64,000 bases of DNA from Pseudomonadota bacterium (lineage in GTDB: Bacteria; Pseudomonadota; Alphaproteobacteria; Micavibrionales; UBA2020), in contig JAJZVA010000002.1 of NCBI GenBank assembly GCA_021845905.1, positions 140,577-204,576 of the forward strand, in the 5' to 3' direction. Below the pieces are notes generated by a model. That model was not told the DNA's origin. It did no database searches and worked only from the letters and a program-made list of their open reading frames with translations. Made by a program: the position numbers and the translations under genes. Below are positions 1-7,283 of this stretch, piece after piece (positions within the stretch are counted from its first letter, which is position 1; each line of letters begins with the position of its first letter).

Positions 1-677
1 TCGCCGAGCGCGGTTGCGTCGGCGATCTTCGTCGCGAGCGCTGCCGTTTCTTTCAGCGACAGAGAGGCGATGCCGACGGCGCCGTCTTTGCAGAGGCGCT
101 CCGTCTTCCGCAGCGTCGCGGCCGTGTAATGGGCGGGAAAGGCGGCGGCGAGCGCCTTCCCGGCGACGCCGCGCGTCACCGCCGCGAACATTCCGGTCTC
201 ACTGCCGAAGAGCTGGATATGGCGCAAGGCCGCGAAGGCGTCCGCCACGCATTCGGCATAGTGCGGGCCGCGCTCGTAGCCGCGCCCGCCGGGGGCGATG
301 AAATGCCCCATCTCATGGTTGAAGGTGAAGATGTCGTTCATCCGCCGCGTGAAGCCCGTCTCAGGTTCGTCCATGTCTTCGGCGTCCGAAAAAACCATCG
401 AGAGGATGGGCGTGCCGCAAAGCCTGTCGCCGCCGGCGGAGGCGGCGTGCCCCGCGCGGCGGTTGTCTTCATGATGGCGGGCGAGAATTTCGCGCGTTTC
501 GCGCGGGAAGGACGCGACGACCGCCGCGATCTCCGGCGCGACGTAGACAGGCTCGTCCCCCACCGCGATGAGAAGTCCCGCCAGTTTCTCGGGAAAGGCC
601 GTGCGGTAGACATGCGTCGCGTCGCGAAAGACGTCCTTTAGTCCGCCGTCCGGCGGGGTGAAACCGTTTGCGCTCAT
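1..677 (-). CDS. Putative HExxH zinc metallopeptidase, paralogue 2 (3' end beyond window)
   Basis: The frame runs from the ATG at 677 to base 1 without a stop (about 225 codons), so the C-terminus lies outside the window. Residues 121-125 read HEMGH, a HExxH zinc-binding and catalytic motif. E142 and D146 in AECVADAF sit where gluzincin-type peptidases place the third ligand. The visible part aligns along its whole length with the upstream neighbour (shared VYVAPEIAA and ADAFAALRHIQ blocks), so the two are a tandem duplication. The start overlaps the neighbour's stop as ATGA, which implies translational coupling. No signal peptide or membrane segment is visible. The zinc-peptidase fold is inferred from the motifs; the substrate is unknown. 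Confidence 0.72.
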   Translation of the reverse strand, partial: MSANGFTPPDGGLKDVFRDATHVYRTAFPEKLAGLLIAVGDEPVYVAPEIAAVVASFPRETREILARHHEDNRRAGHAASAGGDRLCGTPILSMVFSDAEDMDEPETGFTRRMNDIFTFNHEMGHFIAPGGRGYERGPHYAECVADAFAALRHIQLFGSETGMFAAVTRGVAGKALAAAFPAHYTAATLRKTERLCKDGAVGIASLSLKETAALATKIADATALG

Positions 678-1672
678 GGCGCGCTCCCGCCGCCGCAGCG
701 CGGCGGTTTTTGCTGCCTGACCGTTGCAAGGTCGTGCCGGAACCGCGCGTCGTTTATGAGATGTTCGGCGATGGCGCGGCGCACATCCGGCGCGGCGAGG
801 AAGAGCCGTCCGGCGCGGCAAATGTCGTCGTCATGCCTGTTGTTCCGCAGTGCGGAGACGGTGTTCTTCAGCACCGCGCGCCATTTCTCCGGCGCGGTGG
901 AGAGGCTTTCGTCCAGCCGCGCCGCCTGCACCTCTTTGAAGGCATAGCCGATTTTCGCCAGCGTGGCGTCGTCAAGGGCGCTGTCTTCGGCGATATTCGC
1001 GGCGAGGCGCGCCGTGTCTTCCAGCGGGAGCGATGCGATTGCGCGGAGATCTTCCCCGCAAAGGCGTGCGACTTCAGAAAAAACCGCGCTGGTGTAATGG
1101 ATCGGAAAGGAGCCGAACACCGCGGCGCGCGCCGTCATGGCGGGCGCGTGCCGGAAAATGTCCGTCGCGCCGCCGAAGCGCTGGATGTGCCGCAAGGCCG
1201 CGAAAGCGTCCGCCGCGCATTCGCCGAGGTGCGGGCGTCCGTCCAGCCGGCCGTTGACGGTGACGATGTGGCCTATCTCGTGGTCGAAGGTGCCGGTCTT
1301 GTTGACCGCCGCGACGGATATCCCCGCGCCCGGCGCCCTTGAGACGAAGCGGTCGTTTTCCTTCTCGTCGTTGACGCTGAGATAAAGCAGCGTATCAAAC
1401 CCGAAGCGCCTTATCGCCGTGGTGCCGCGCGCGCCGCGCAGGTTCATCGCCATGACGCGCTCTTCGACCATCGCCCTGATTTTCGCCGTGTTCCGCGTCA
1501 GGAAAGCGGCGATCTCCGGCGCGACATAGATCTCTTCTTCCCCCAGCGTGACGTAAAGCCGGGCGAGGCTTTCGGGGAAAACTTTCCCGTAGGCGGCGCA
1601 ATCGCGCCTGAAAGCCCGACCCAGTCCGTTCGCGCAGAGGTTTCTTTCGGGTTGTGCGTGCTCTTTTGCCAT
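674..1672 (-). CDS. Putative HExxH zinc metallopeptidase, paralogue 1
   Basis: A 332-residue protein with HEIGH at residues 131-135 and, 16 residues later, ECAADAF (E151, D155). This is the spacing and local sequence of a HExxH...E zinc site. The N-terminal 110 residues carry a conserved block (YVAPEIAAFL) also found in the downstream paralogue. No signal peptide or transmembrane helix is seen, so it is probably cytoplasmic, although proteins of predation or secretion systems can lack classical signals. The ribosome site before ATG 1672 is weak (AAAGGGACGT). The gene is first in a two-gene unit and a CtrA-type box lies 67-81 bases upstream of its start. I do not recognise the family by name, and peptidase activity is inferred from the motif alone. 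Confidence 0.72.
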   Translation of the reverse strand: MAKEHAQPERNLCANGLGRAFRRDCAAYGKVFPESLARLYVTLGEEEIYVAPEIAAFLTRNTAKIRAMVEERVMAMNLRGARGTTAIRRFGFDTLLYLSVNDEKENDRFVSRAPGAGISVAAVNKTGTFDHEIGHIVTVNGRLDGRPHLGECAADAFAALRHIQRFGGATDIFRHAPAMTARAAVFGSFPIHYTSAVFSEVARLCGEDLRAIASLPLEDTARLAANIAEDSALDDATLAKIGYAFKEVQAARLDESLSTAPEKWRAVLKNTVSALRNNRHDDDICRAGRLFLAAPDVRRAIAEHLINDARFRHDLATVRQQKPPRCGGGSAP

Positions 1673-1738
1673 ACGTCCCTTTTTGCCGCCCTCTTTGGAG
1701 GACCGGCATTTCAGGACTCTATATTAATATGGCAACGG

Positions 1739-1753
1739 TTAATAATCTGTTAA
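1739..1753. promoter_or_regulatory. CtrA-type box (TTAA-N7-TTAA)
   Basis: The sequence TTAATAATCTGTTAA is a perfect match to the full CtrA recognition pattern of alphaproteobacteria. It lies in the 138-base gap between the 3' end of fabG and the start of the metallopeptidase pair, so only the latter can be its target. Binding is inferred from pattern alone. Confidence 0.5.
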
Positions 1754-1810
1754 ATGAACATCAGCCCTCTGAAGCGCATGGTTTTATCCATGCCGCCGTC
1801 ATGACCGTCT

Positions 1811-2548
1811 TCAGATCATGGCCATGCCGCCATTCACGTGCAGCGTCTGTCCCGTCATGTACTGCGCTTCGTTCGAGGCAAGATAGACGCAGGCCGCCGC
1901 GATGTCTTCGGATGTGCCCATGCTCCCTGCGGGGATGGTGGCGTTGATGCGGGCTTTCTGCTCGTCGGTGAGCGCGCCGGTCATGGCCGTGGCGATGAAG
2001 CCGGGCGCGACGCAGTTGAGCGTGATGCCGCGGGCGGCGACTTCCTGCGCCATCGATTTCGTCATGCCGATCATCCCCGCTTTGGCGGCGCAATAGTTCG
2101 CCTGCCCGGGATTGCCGGTCACGCCGACGACGGAGGTGATGTTGATGACGCGGCCGAAGCGCTTTTTCATCATGCCCTTGATGGCGGCGCGGGTGAGCTT
2201 GAAGGGCACGAAGAGGTCCATGTCCTGCACTTCCTGCCAGTCGGCGTCTTTCATGCGCATGAAGAGGCCGTCTTTGGTGAAGCCCGCGTTGTTGACGAGA
2301 ATGTCGATGCCGCCCATTTTTTCCTCCGCGTCCTTGATCAGGGTCTCGGTCGCTTCCGGCACGGCGAGGTCCTTGACGAAGACATGCGCGCGCGCGCCGA
2401 GCGCGTCGGCAAGAACTTTCAGCTTGTCGCCGTTGCGACCGCAGAGGCCGACGGTCGCGCCCTGTTTGTGCAGCGCCGTCGCGATCGCGCCGCCGATGCC
2501 GCCCGAGGCGCCGGTGACGAGAGCGGTTTTTCCGGTGAGGTCGAACAT
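1811..2548 (-). CDS. fabG: 3-oxoacyl-[acyl-carrier-protein] reductase FabG
   Basis: NADPH-dependent reduction of 3-oxoacyl-ACP in cytosolic fatty acid elongation. The 245-residue protein has the short-chain dehydrogenase pattern: cofactor loop TGASGGIG at residues 12-19, NNAG in the middle, a catalytic Ser in ITSVVG, and Tyr152/Lys156 in YCAAK. The C-terminal MTGQTLHVNGGM is typical of FabG. The start is ATG 2548, with GGAG eight bases upstream; a longer TTG-initiated frame has no such site. It follows fabD and a small transporter on the same strand. The usual downstream acpP is missing: the next gene is the metallopeptidase pair after a 138-base gap. Confidence 0.96.
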   Translation of the reverse strand: MFDLTGKTALVTGASGGIGGAIATALHKQGATVGLCGRNGDKLKVLADALGARAHVFVKDLAVPEATETLIKDAEEKMGGIDILVNNAGFTKDGLFMRMKDADWQEVQDMDLFVPFKLTRAAIKGMMKKRFGRVINITSVVGVTGNPGQANYCAAKAGMIGMTKSMAQEVAARGITLNCVAPGFIATAMTGALTDEQKARINATIPAGSMGTSEDIAAACVYLASNEAQYMTGQTLHVNGGMAMI

Positions 2549-2565
2549 GTGGTTTTCTCCTTTTT

Positions 2566-3009
2566 TCAAGCCGTTCTTTCAAAGTAATAAATGCAGGCGA
2601 CGCCTGACAAGACCAGAAGCCCCCCGAAAGCCGTGCCCCACGACATTTCCACCTCGCGGAAGAAAAGCCACGTGAAGAGAGCCGTGAAGAGAGGGTAGGC
2701 GATTTCAACGAGTCCCGCCACCGTCGCGTTCTTCTCTTGCATGCTGGCGAGGATGGAGAGGTTGGACAGCGCGTTGACGAGAATGATGCCGAGCACCAGT
2801 TTGGTTTCGTACCCGCCTTTCCTGATCACCTGCCAGTCGTTCGCGAGTGCGCCGTGCGCCGCCGCCCAGCCGAAATAGACGAACACCGTGCCGAAGGCCG
2901 TATACAGCATCGCCGCGGCGGGCGAGATGGTTTTCAGAAGTTGCTCGTACATGGCGTAGCTTGCGCCCCACAAGGCGGCGGCGAGCAGCGCGAAGGCGAA
3001 CCAGCCCAT
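2566..3009 (-). CDS. Half-size EamA/DMT-family membrane protein
   Basis: About 147 residues, almost entirely hydrophobic, with roughly five predicted membrane helices and a C-terminal half (VEIAYPLFTALFTWLFFRE, then GGLLVLSGVACIYYF) that matches the end of an EamA domain. Normal EamA transporters have two such domains in about 300 residues, so this is a single-domain version that would have to dimerise. It sits between fabD and fabG and shares their strand. Two starts are possible: ATG 3009, or a TTG at 3015 that overlaps the fabD stop as TTGA. The substrate is unknown, and a role linked to fatty acid synthesis is only suggested by position. Confidence 0.75.
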   Translation of the reverse strand: MGWFAFALLAAALWGASYAMYEQLLKTISPAAAMLYTAFGTVFVYFGWAAAHGALANDWQVIRKGGYETKLVLGIILVNALSNLSILASMQEKNATVAGLVEIAYPLFTALFTWLFFREVEMSWGTAFGGLLVLSGVACIYYFERTA

Positions 3010-3011
3010 TT

Positions 3012-3959
3012 TCAAAGGTCTTTCAAAAACGCTTCGATATCTTGCGGCGTGCCGACGCTTTTACCGGAAAGCTCCTTGTCGATGCGGCGGGTGAGGCCGG
3101 AGAGGACCTTGCCCGCGCCGAGCTCGACGAGTTCCGTCACGCCCTGTTCTTTCATGTAAAGCACGGATTCGCGCCAGCGCACCATGCCCGTCACCTGTTT
3201 GACGAGCAGGTCGCGGATCTGGTCGGGGCTGGTGACGAATTCAGCAGTGACGTTGGCGACCAGCGGCACGACAGGGGCTTTCACCTCGACTTTGGAAAGC
3301 GCGTCGCGCATCGCGTCCGCCGCGGGCTGCATCAAGGGGCAGTGGAACGGCGCGGAGACGGGGAGCATCACGGCGCGCTTCGCGCCTTTTTCCGTGGCGA
3401 GGGCGACGGCTTTTTCGACAGCGGCCTTGTGACCGCTGACGACGATCTGTCCGTAGGAGTTGTCGTTCGCCGCCGCGACGACTTCGGAATCGCTCGCTTC
3501 ACGCACGATGCTCGTCACGTCGTCGATTTCGAGGCCGAGGATCGCCGCCATCGCGCCGACGCCCACCGGCACGGCCTTTTGCATCGCCACCCCGCGGGTT
3601 TTGAGCAATCGCGCCGTGTCTTTCAGCTGGAACGACCCCGCGGCGGTGAGCGCTGAATATTCGCCGAGGGAGTGTCCCGCGACGCATTTGGCGCTTTTGA
3701 AAAGCTCCGGTTTTTCTTTTTCGAGGATGCGCGCCACGGCGAGGCTCACCGCCATCAGGGCAGGCTGGGTGTTTTCGGTGAGATTAAGGTCGGCCTCCGG
3801 CCCCTCGAACATGATTTTAGTCAGGTTCTGGCTCAAAGTCTCGTCGACCTCCTGAAACACCTCGCGGGCGAGCGGAAAAGCGTCCGCCAAATCTCTGCCC
3901 ATGCCGACGAACTGGCTACCCTGTCCGGGGAATACGAATGCGCGCATCTTTTTGATCAT
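3012..3959 (-). CDS. fabD: Malonyl CoA-acyl carrier protein transacylase FabD
   Basis: Transfers malonyl from CoA to ACP to feed fatty acid elongation in the cytosol. The 315-residue protein has the N-terminal FVFPGQGSQ signature, the nucleophile Ser97 in GHSLGEYSA, and the catalytic His in SAPFHCPLM near residue 206, all in the expected order; the length is normal. It is the first gene of a fabD-EamA-fabG unit. An internal ATG at 3947 (MRAFVFPGQ) could be the true start, since no clear ribosome site precedes 3959. Confidence 0.96.
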   Translation of the reverse strand: MIKKMRAFVFPGQGSQFVGMGRDLADAFPLAREVFQEVDETLSQNLTKIMFEGPEADLNLTENTQPALMAVSLAVARILEKEKPELFKSAKCVAGHSLGEYSALTAAGSFQLKDTARLLKTRGVAMQKAVPVGVGAMAAILGLEIDDVTSIVREASDSEVVAAANDNSYGQIVVSGHKAAVEKAVALATEKGAKRAVMLPVSAPFHCPLMQPAADAMRDALSKVEVKAPVVPLVANVTAEFVTSPDQIRDLLVKQVTGMVRWRESVLYMKEQGVTELVELGAGKVLSGLTRRIDKELSGKSVGTPQDIEAFLKDL

Positions 3960-4040
3960 CCTATGGTATTTAAAGATGCGGCATTATAAGCGCCGGGCGG
4001 CGGCGGGATCAAGAGAGCCTTTTCTGGTAAAACCGAATGC

Positions 4041-5015
4041 CTAGCGTCCGAAAATACCTGTTACGAAAGTGCGTATCTTTGCCTTTCTTTCCCGGCCGGA
4101 TTGCGCCTTTTGGGCCAGTTTCTGCAATTCTTCGATACGCGCGGCGGTCAGGTTGAAGCGGATCGTCTTCGCCAGAGGGCCGGTGATGGCGTCCTGCAAG
4201 GTGTCGAAATGTTCCCGCTCCATGGGGGCAAAGCGAAAATGATAAGGCCGGGATTTAAGAAAGTTCACCTGCGCTACATTTACGGCATTTGAACTTGCAG
4301 CGTAAGAGGTCAGGACTTCCGTGCGGCGCCGCATCAATTCATCGCGCTCTTCCTGGCGCAGATCACGACCATTCAGGCTCTCACTTAGGGCATCAATGTC
4401 TTTTACGAATTGCTGGAAGGGTACGAATTGCTCGAAGGGGACGTGATCTTTTTCCAGCCGCTTCAGTGCCAGTTCGCATTTGAGATGCTCGATCTCGATT
4501 TCCTTCGGGCTACGCTTCGGCGACTTGCAGGTGACATCGCTTTTTCCGACGTAAATGACAGTGGCCTGATGATCAGGGTTTTTGCCGTAGCTGATATAGA
4601 TTTCTATAAGATTACCGCTATTGTCCTCGCAGATATTGAATTTATCGCCGTTTTCATCAGCAGGCAGGGCCGTCATGGCGGTGAGAAGATCGCGCAGCCC
4701 GGACGACTGAATGCGCTCCCTCGCGCATTGGCGCTCTTGCGCGTCTCTTTGTTCCCTGGTTTGATTTTCCTGCTTTTGCAAGCGCTTTTGTTCTTGTTGC
4801 TCTTCTTCGCAGAGGCGTGTCTGTTGTGCCTGCGCGGCTGCGTCTGCGCGTTCGCGCTCTTGCGCGGCACTTTTATCCGCCTGCCTGTAGGGCGCCAGTT
4901 GATCGAGTATGCTGGTGCGTTCTTCCGTGAGCGCGTTCAATTCATCTTTATTTCCGGCGACGGCGGTGAAAAAAGAACCCAGTTTGTTTTCAGTGAGTGT
5001 ATTTGCGTTTTGCAT
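4041..5015 (-). CDS. Orphan coiled-coil protein of unknown function
   Basis: A 324-residue soluble-looking protein that I do not recognise. Residues about 50-105 are very rich in Gln, Glu, Arg and Ala (repeats such as EEEQQEQKRLQKQE), consistent with a long coiled coil. The middle (about 120-165) looks globular, and the C-terminal third returns to charged helices ending in KIRTFVTGIFGR. No signal peptide or membrane helix is seen. The ATG at 5015 has a good AAGGAG nine bases upstream. The GC content is visibly lower than in the flanking fabD and rpsF genes, and the gene is preceded by a very AT-rich stretch, suggesting an accessory or recently acquired gene. Confidence 0.75.
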   Translation of the reverse strand: MQNANTLTENKLGSFFTAVAGNKDELNALTEERTSILDQLAPYRQADKSAAQERERADAAAQAQQTRLCEEEQQEQKRLQKQENQTREQRDAQERQCARERIQSSGLRDLLTAMTALPADENGDKFNICEDNSGNLIEIYISYGKNPDHQATVIYVGKSDVTCKSPKRSPKEIEIEHLKCELALKRLEKDHVPFEQFVPFQQFVKDIDALSESLNGRDLRQEERDELMRRRTEVLTSYAASSNAVNVAQVNFLKSRPYHFRFAPMEREHFDTLQDAITGPLAKTIRFNLTAARIEELQKLAQKAQSGRERKAKIRTFVTGIFGR

Positions 5016-5217
5016 GGCGATGTCTCCTTTAGTGTTCGTTTATGAATTGGTTTGGGTTTTTAAAGTTATTTATTAATACTATGGAAAAATAACTATAAAT
5101 TATGGCAATGTCAATAAAAATATGTAAATAAATCATTAACAGTAACTATCCCCTTCATTTATTCACATAAAATTATAACCAGATCTGCCTCAATTTTCAA
5201 AATTATTCAGGAAACTC

Positions 5218-5246
5218 TTGCTTTCACGGCTAGAATCGCCCTATAT
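5218..5246 (+). promoter_or_regulatory. Probable housekeeping promoter of the rpsF operon
   Basis: TTGCTT at 5218-5223 and CTATAT at 5241-5246 are separated by 17 bases, close to the alphaproteobacterial sigma-70 pattern. Transcription would begin near 5253, giving a leader of about 165 bases before rpsF. Confidence 0.5.
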
Positions 5247-5271
5247 ATCCACCACCTGCTATGTATGTGGT

Positions 5272-5329
5272 GGCGGGATATGCCATGCGGCAGTCGCGGT
5301 TGCGCGGCAGCGCAGAGCAGTCACCGCCC
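5272..5329 (+). ncRNA. Possible S6:S18-binding leader motif upstream of rpsF
   Basis: The leader can close a long stem with GGCGG (5272-5276) pairing to CCGCC (5325-5329), with a TCACCG segment next to the closing stem and an internal GC-rich hairpin. Autoregulatory S6:S18 leaders, which mimic the 16S rRNA site, contain a conserved CCG-bearing bulge in this position. Family membership is a suggestion from position and rough shape only. Confidence 0.3.
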
Positions 5330-5419
5330 AATTATATAGCTACATGGTTCGTGCGGCTGGCTTTCGAATGGTTTGAAAGAACAGCGGCGGATCGATTTAT
5401 AACCGAAGGAAGATAGAAT

Positions 5420-5815
5420 ATGGCTCTTTACGAGACAGTCTTTATTGCGCGGCAGGACATTTCCGCCAAGCAGGTTGAGGATTACGCCGCCGCGTTCGGC
5501 AAGATCGTCAACGACAACGGCGGCAAGGTCAAGAACACCGAAAGCTGGGGCCTGCGCACGCTCGCCTACAAAATCAAGAAAAACCGCAAAGGCCATTACA
5601 CGCTGATGCATCTCGACGCGCCGCACGCGGCCGTCGCCGAGATGGAGCGCAACATGGGCCTCAACGAGGACATCCTGCGTTTCATGACCGTCAGCATCGA
5701 CAAGCTGCCGGAAGGCCCGTCGGCGATCCTCAAGCAGTCCGACGGCGACGATAACGACCGTGGCCGCGACGACGCGCGCGGCGACCGTAAATTCTCAAGA
5801 GATGGAGACGAGTAA
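5420..5815 (+). CDS. rpsF: 30S ribosomal protein S6
   Basis: Small-subunit protein that pairs with S18 on the platform. The N-terminal [13 protein letters not shown], the central [12 protein letters not shown] and the YTLMHLDAP segment are typical of S6. The last 25 residues are a charged Asp/Arg-rich tail ([16 protein letters not shown]) of the kind common in alphaproteobacterial S6. It has AAGGAAG upstream of ATG 5420 and its stop overlaps the rpsR start (TAATG). It is the first gene of the ribosomal operon. Confidence 0.97.
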   Translation: MALYETVFIARQDISAKQVEDYAAAFGKIVNDNGGKVKNTESWGLRTLAYKIKKNRKGHYTLMHLDAPHAAVAEMERNMGLNEDILRFMTVSIDKLPEGPSAILKQSDGDDNDRGRDDARGDRKFSRDGDE

Positions 5816-6111
5816 TGGCTTTCGAAAAAAGATCCTCATCCTCCGCCGAGCGCAAACCCGCCGGCGACAAGAAATCCGGCGGCGCCGGACGGCGCGTGTT
5901 CTTCAAGCGCCGCAAGACCTGCCCCTTCAAGGGCGAGAACATCAACCGCATCGACTACAAGGACGTGCGCTTGCTCTCCCGCTACATTTCCGAGCGCGGC
6001 AAGATCGTGCCGTCGCGCATCACCGCCGTCAGCCAGAAGGCCCAGCGCCGCCTCGCCCGCGAGATCAAGCGCGCGCGCTTTCTCGCCCTCTTGCCCTACG
6101 TCGCACATTAA
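5815..6111 (+). CDS. rpsR: 30S ribosomal protein S18
   Basis: 98 residues; binds next to S6 on the small subunit. The block [20 protein letters not shown], followed by [16 protein letters not shown] and [12 protein letters not shown], is diagnostic of S18. A Ser/Lys-rich 25-residue N-terminal extension precedes the core. The start overlaps the rpsF stop by one base, indicating coupled translation and fixed stoichiometry with S6. Confidence 0.98.
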   Translation: MAFEKRSSSSAERKPAGDKKSGGAGRRVFFKRRKTCPFKGENINRIDYKDVRLLSRYISERGKIVPSRITAVSQKAQRRLAREIKRARFLALLPYVAH

Positions 6112-6123
6112 GGAGTTTGGACA

Positions 6124-6732
6124 ATGCAAGTCATTTTGTTAGAGCGGGTTGAAAACCTCGGCCAGATGGGCGAGCTCGTCACCGTTAAGCCGGGTTATGC
6201 CCGCAATTTCCTCCTGCCGCGCCAGAAAGCCCTGCGCGCCACGCAGGAGAACATCGTTTATTTCGAAGGCCAGAAGAAGGCGCTCGAAGCCGAAAACCTG
6301 AAGAAGAAGGCCGAAGCCGAAAAGGTCGCCAAGAAGATCGACGGCCTCAAGATCGCCCTGATCCGTCAGGCGTCGGAGGCGGGCCAGCTCTACGGCTCCG
6401 TCACTTCGCGCGACATAGCGCTCGGCATCGGCGACAAGGGCTTCAAGGTCGACCGTTCGCAAGTCACGCTCGACCAGAACTACAAGGTGCTCGGCCTTTA
6501 TCCCGTCAAGGTGTGGCTGCACCCGGAAGTGATGGTTGAAGTCACGATCAACATCGCCCGTTCCGCGGAAGAAGCGAAGATCCAGGAAGAGCGCGGCGAA
6601 GCCCTGATCGTCAAGACCGCGCAGGAAGAGGAGGCGGATCTCGCCGCCGCGGCGATCAAGCGCGTCGAGGAAGAGGAAGCCGCTGCCGCCAAAGCCGCGG
6701 AAGATTCTGCCGGAGAACCCGACGAAGCCTGA
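6124..6732 (+). CDS. rplI: 50S ribosomal protein L9
   Basis: Large-subunit protein made of two globular domains joined by a long helix. MQVILLERVENLGQMGELV is the classic N-terminus, followed by the GYARNFLLPR signature. At 202 residues it is longer than the usual 150: residues about 150-202 form an acidic Ala/Glu-rich extension (EEEADLAAAAIKRVEEEEA), a common alphaproteobacterial feature. It follows rpsR by 12 bases, with a ribosome site AGGAG before ATG 6124. The DUF2232 gene often found between rpsR and rplI in relatives is absent. Confidence 0.97.
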   Translation: MQVILLERVENLGQMGELVTVKPGYARNFLLPRQKALRATQENIVYFEGQKKALEAENLKKKAEAEKVAKKIDGLKIALIRQASEAGQLYGSVTSRDIALGIGDKGFKVDRSQVTLDQNYKVLGLYPVKVWLHPEVMVEVTINIARSAEEAKIQEERGEALIVKTAQEEEADLAAAAIKRVEEEEAAAAKAAEDSAGEPDEA

Positions 6733-6775
6733 TTTTTCCCGCTCAACTTTACTGTTGTTTGATGGAGGCCGAGCT

Positions 6776-7162
6776 ATGGTACAGAAAATCGTTTCCGTCG
6801 CTGAGTTCAATGAGAAATACATGGCCTTGAACAAGGCGGAGCTTTCCCCGCGGGAAAAAAAGAAAATGCGGGGCGTGTGGCGGATGCAAAGGCTGTTCAT
6901 TCTGCAATGGAATATCCGTAGCAGCTTCTCCAAGGCTGTCCGCGCCGATATCCGCGCCAATTATCTCGAAGACGCGCGGCGGCAGCGTTACTTCACCCAG
7001 GGCTTTGTCCGCCGTCTGCTCGCGGGCAGCGGAAAGCTGTCCGTTATCTTCTACGGCGCGGCGCTGGTGCAGAAGAGGCAGGATATCATCGACCGCGCCT
7101 TCGCGCAGTGCGAGGACAAAAGCGCTCTCAAGGCCGAAGGCAAGCTGAAGCCCACTTTCTGA
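6776..7162 (+). CDS. Small basic protein of unknown function
   Basis: 128 residues from ATG 6776, chosen because GGAGG lies seven bases upstream (6764-6768). The protein is basic, rich in Arg and Lys, with no signal peptide, and appears mainly helical (VWRMQRLFILQWNIRSSF, then RRQRYFTQGFVRRLLAGS). It lies 43 bases after rplI and before a strong terminator, so it is probably the last gene of the rpsF operon. I do not recognise a family. A nucleic-acid or ribosome-associated role is possible from charge and context but is not shown. Confidence 0.75.
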   Translation: MVQKIVSVAEFNEKYMALNKAELSPREKKKMRGVWRMQRLFILQWNIRSSFSKAVRADIRANYLEDARRQRYFTQGFVRRLLAGSGKLSVIFYGAALVQKRQDIIDRAFAQCEDKSALKAEGKLKPTF

Positions 7163-7177
7163 GCGATATGAACGGAG

Positions 7178-7218
7178 AAACCCGCCCTGCTCCGGCAGAG
7201 GCGGGTTTTTTCTTTCTT
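7178..7218 (+). terminator. Rho-independent terminator of the rpsF-rplI operon
   Basis: AAACCCGCC (7178-7186) pairs with GGCGGGTTT (7200-7208), with an inner CTGC/GCAG extension and TCCG loop, followed by a T-rich run to 7218. Confidence 0.9.
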
Positions 7219-7283
7219 AAAAAGAAACGAAATTCCGGCGGCGAATCATTCTATTCGCGCCGCGGGTTTGCTATCATGGCGGC

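Larger units (their letters stand above)
5016..5419 (+). other. Intergenic region between divergent coiled-coil gene and rpsF
   Basis: A 404-base gap without a convincing gene. Bases 5041-5210 are strongly AT-rich. Bases 5218-5329 hold the likely rpsF promoter and a structured leader, listed separately. A 7-bp inverted repeat (CCACCAC 5249-5255 with GTGGTGG 5267-5273) overlaps the predicted transcription start and may be an operator rather than an RNA hairpin. Confidence 0.6.

Noticed and set aside
5249-5273. CCACCAC/GTGGTGG hairpin as part of the rpsF leader RNA
   Set aside because: It overlaps the predicted transcription start, so most of the first arm would not be transcribed. An operator is more likely.
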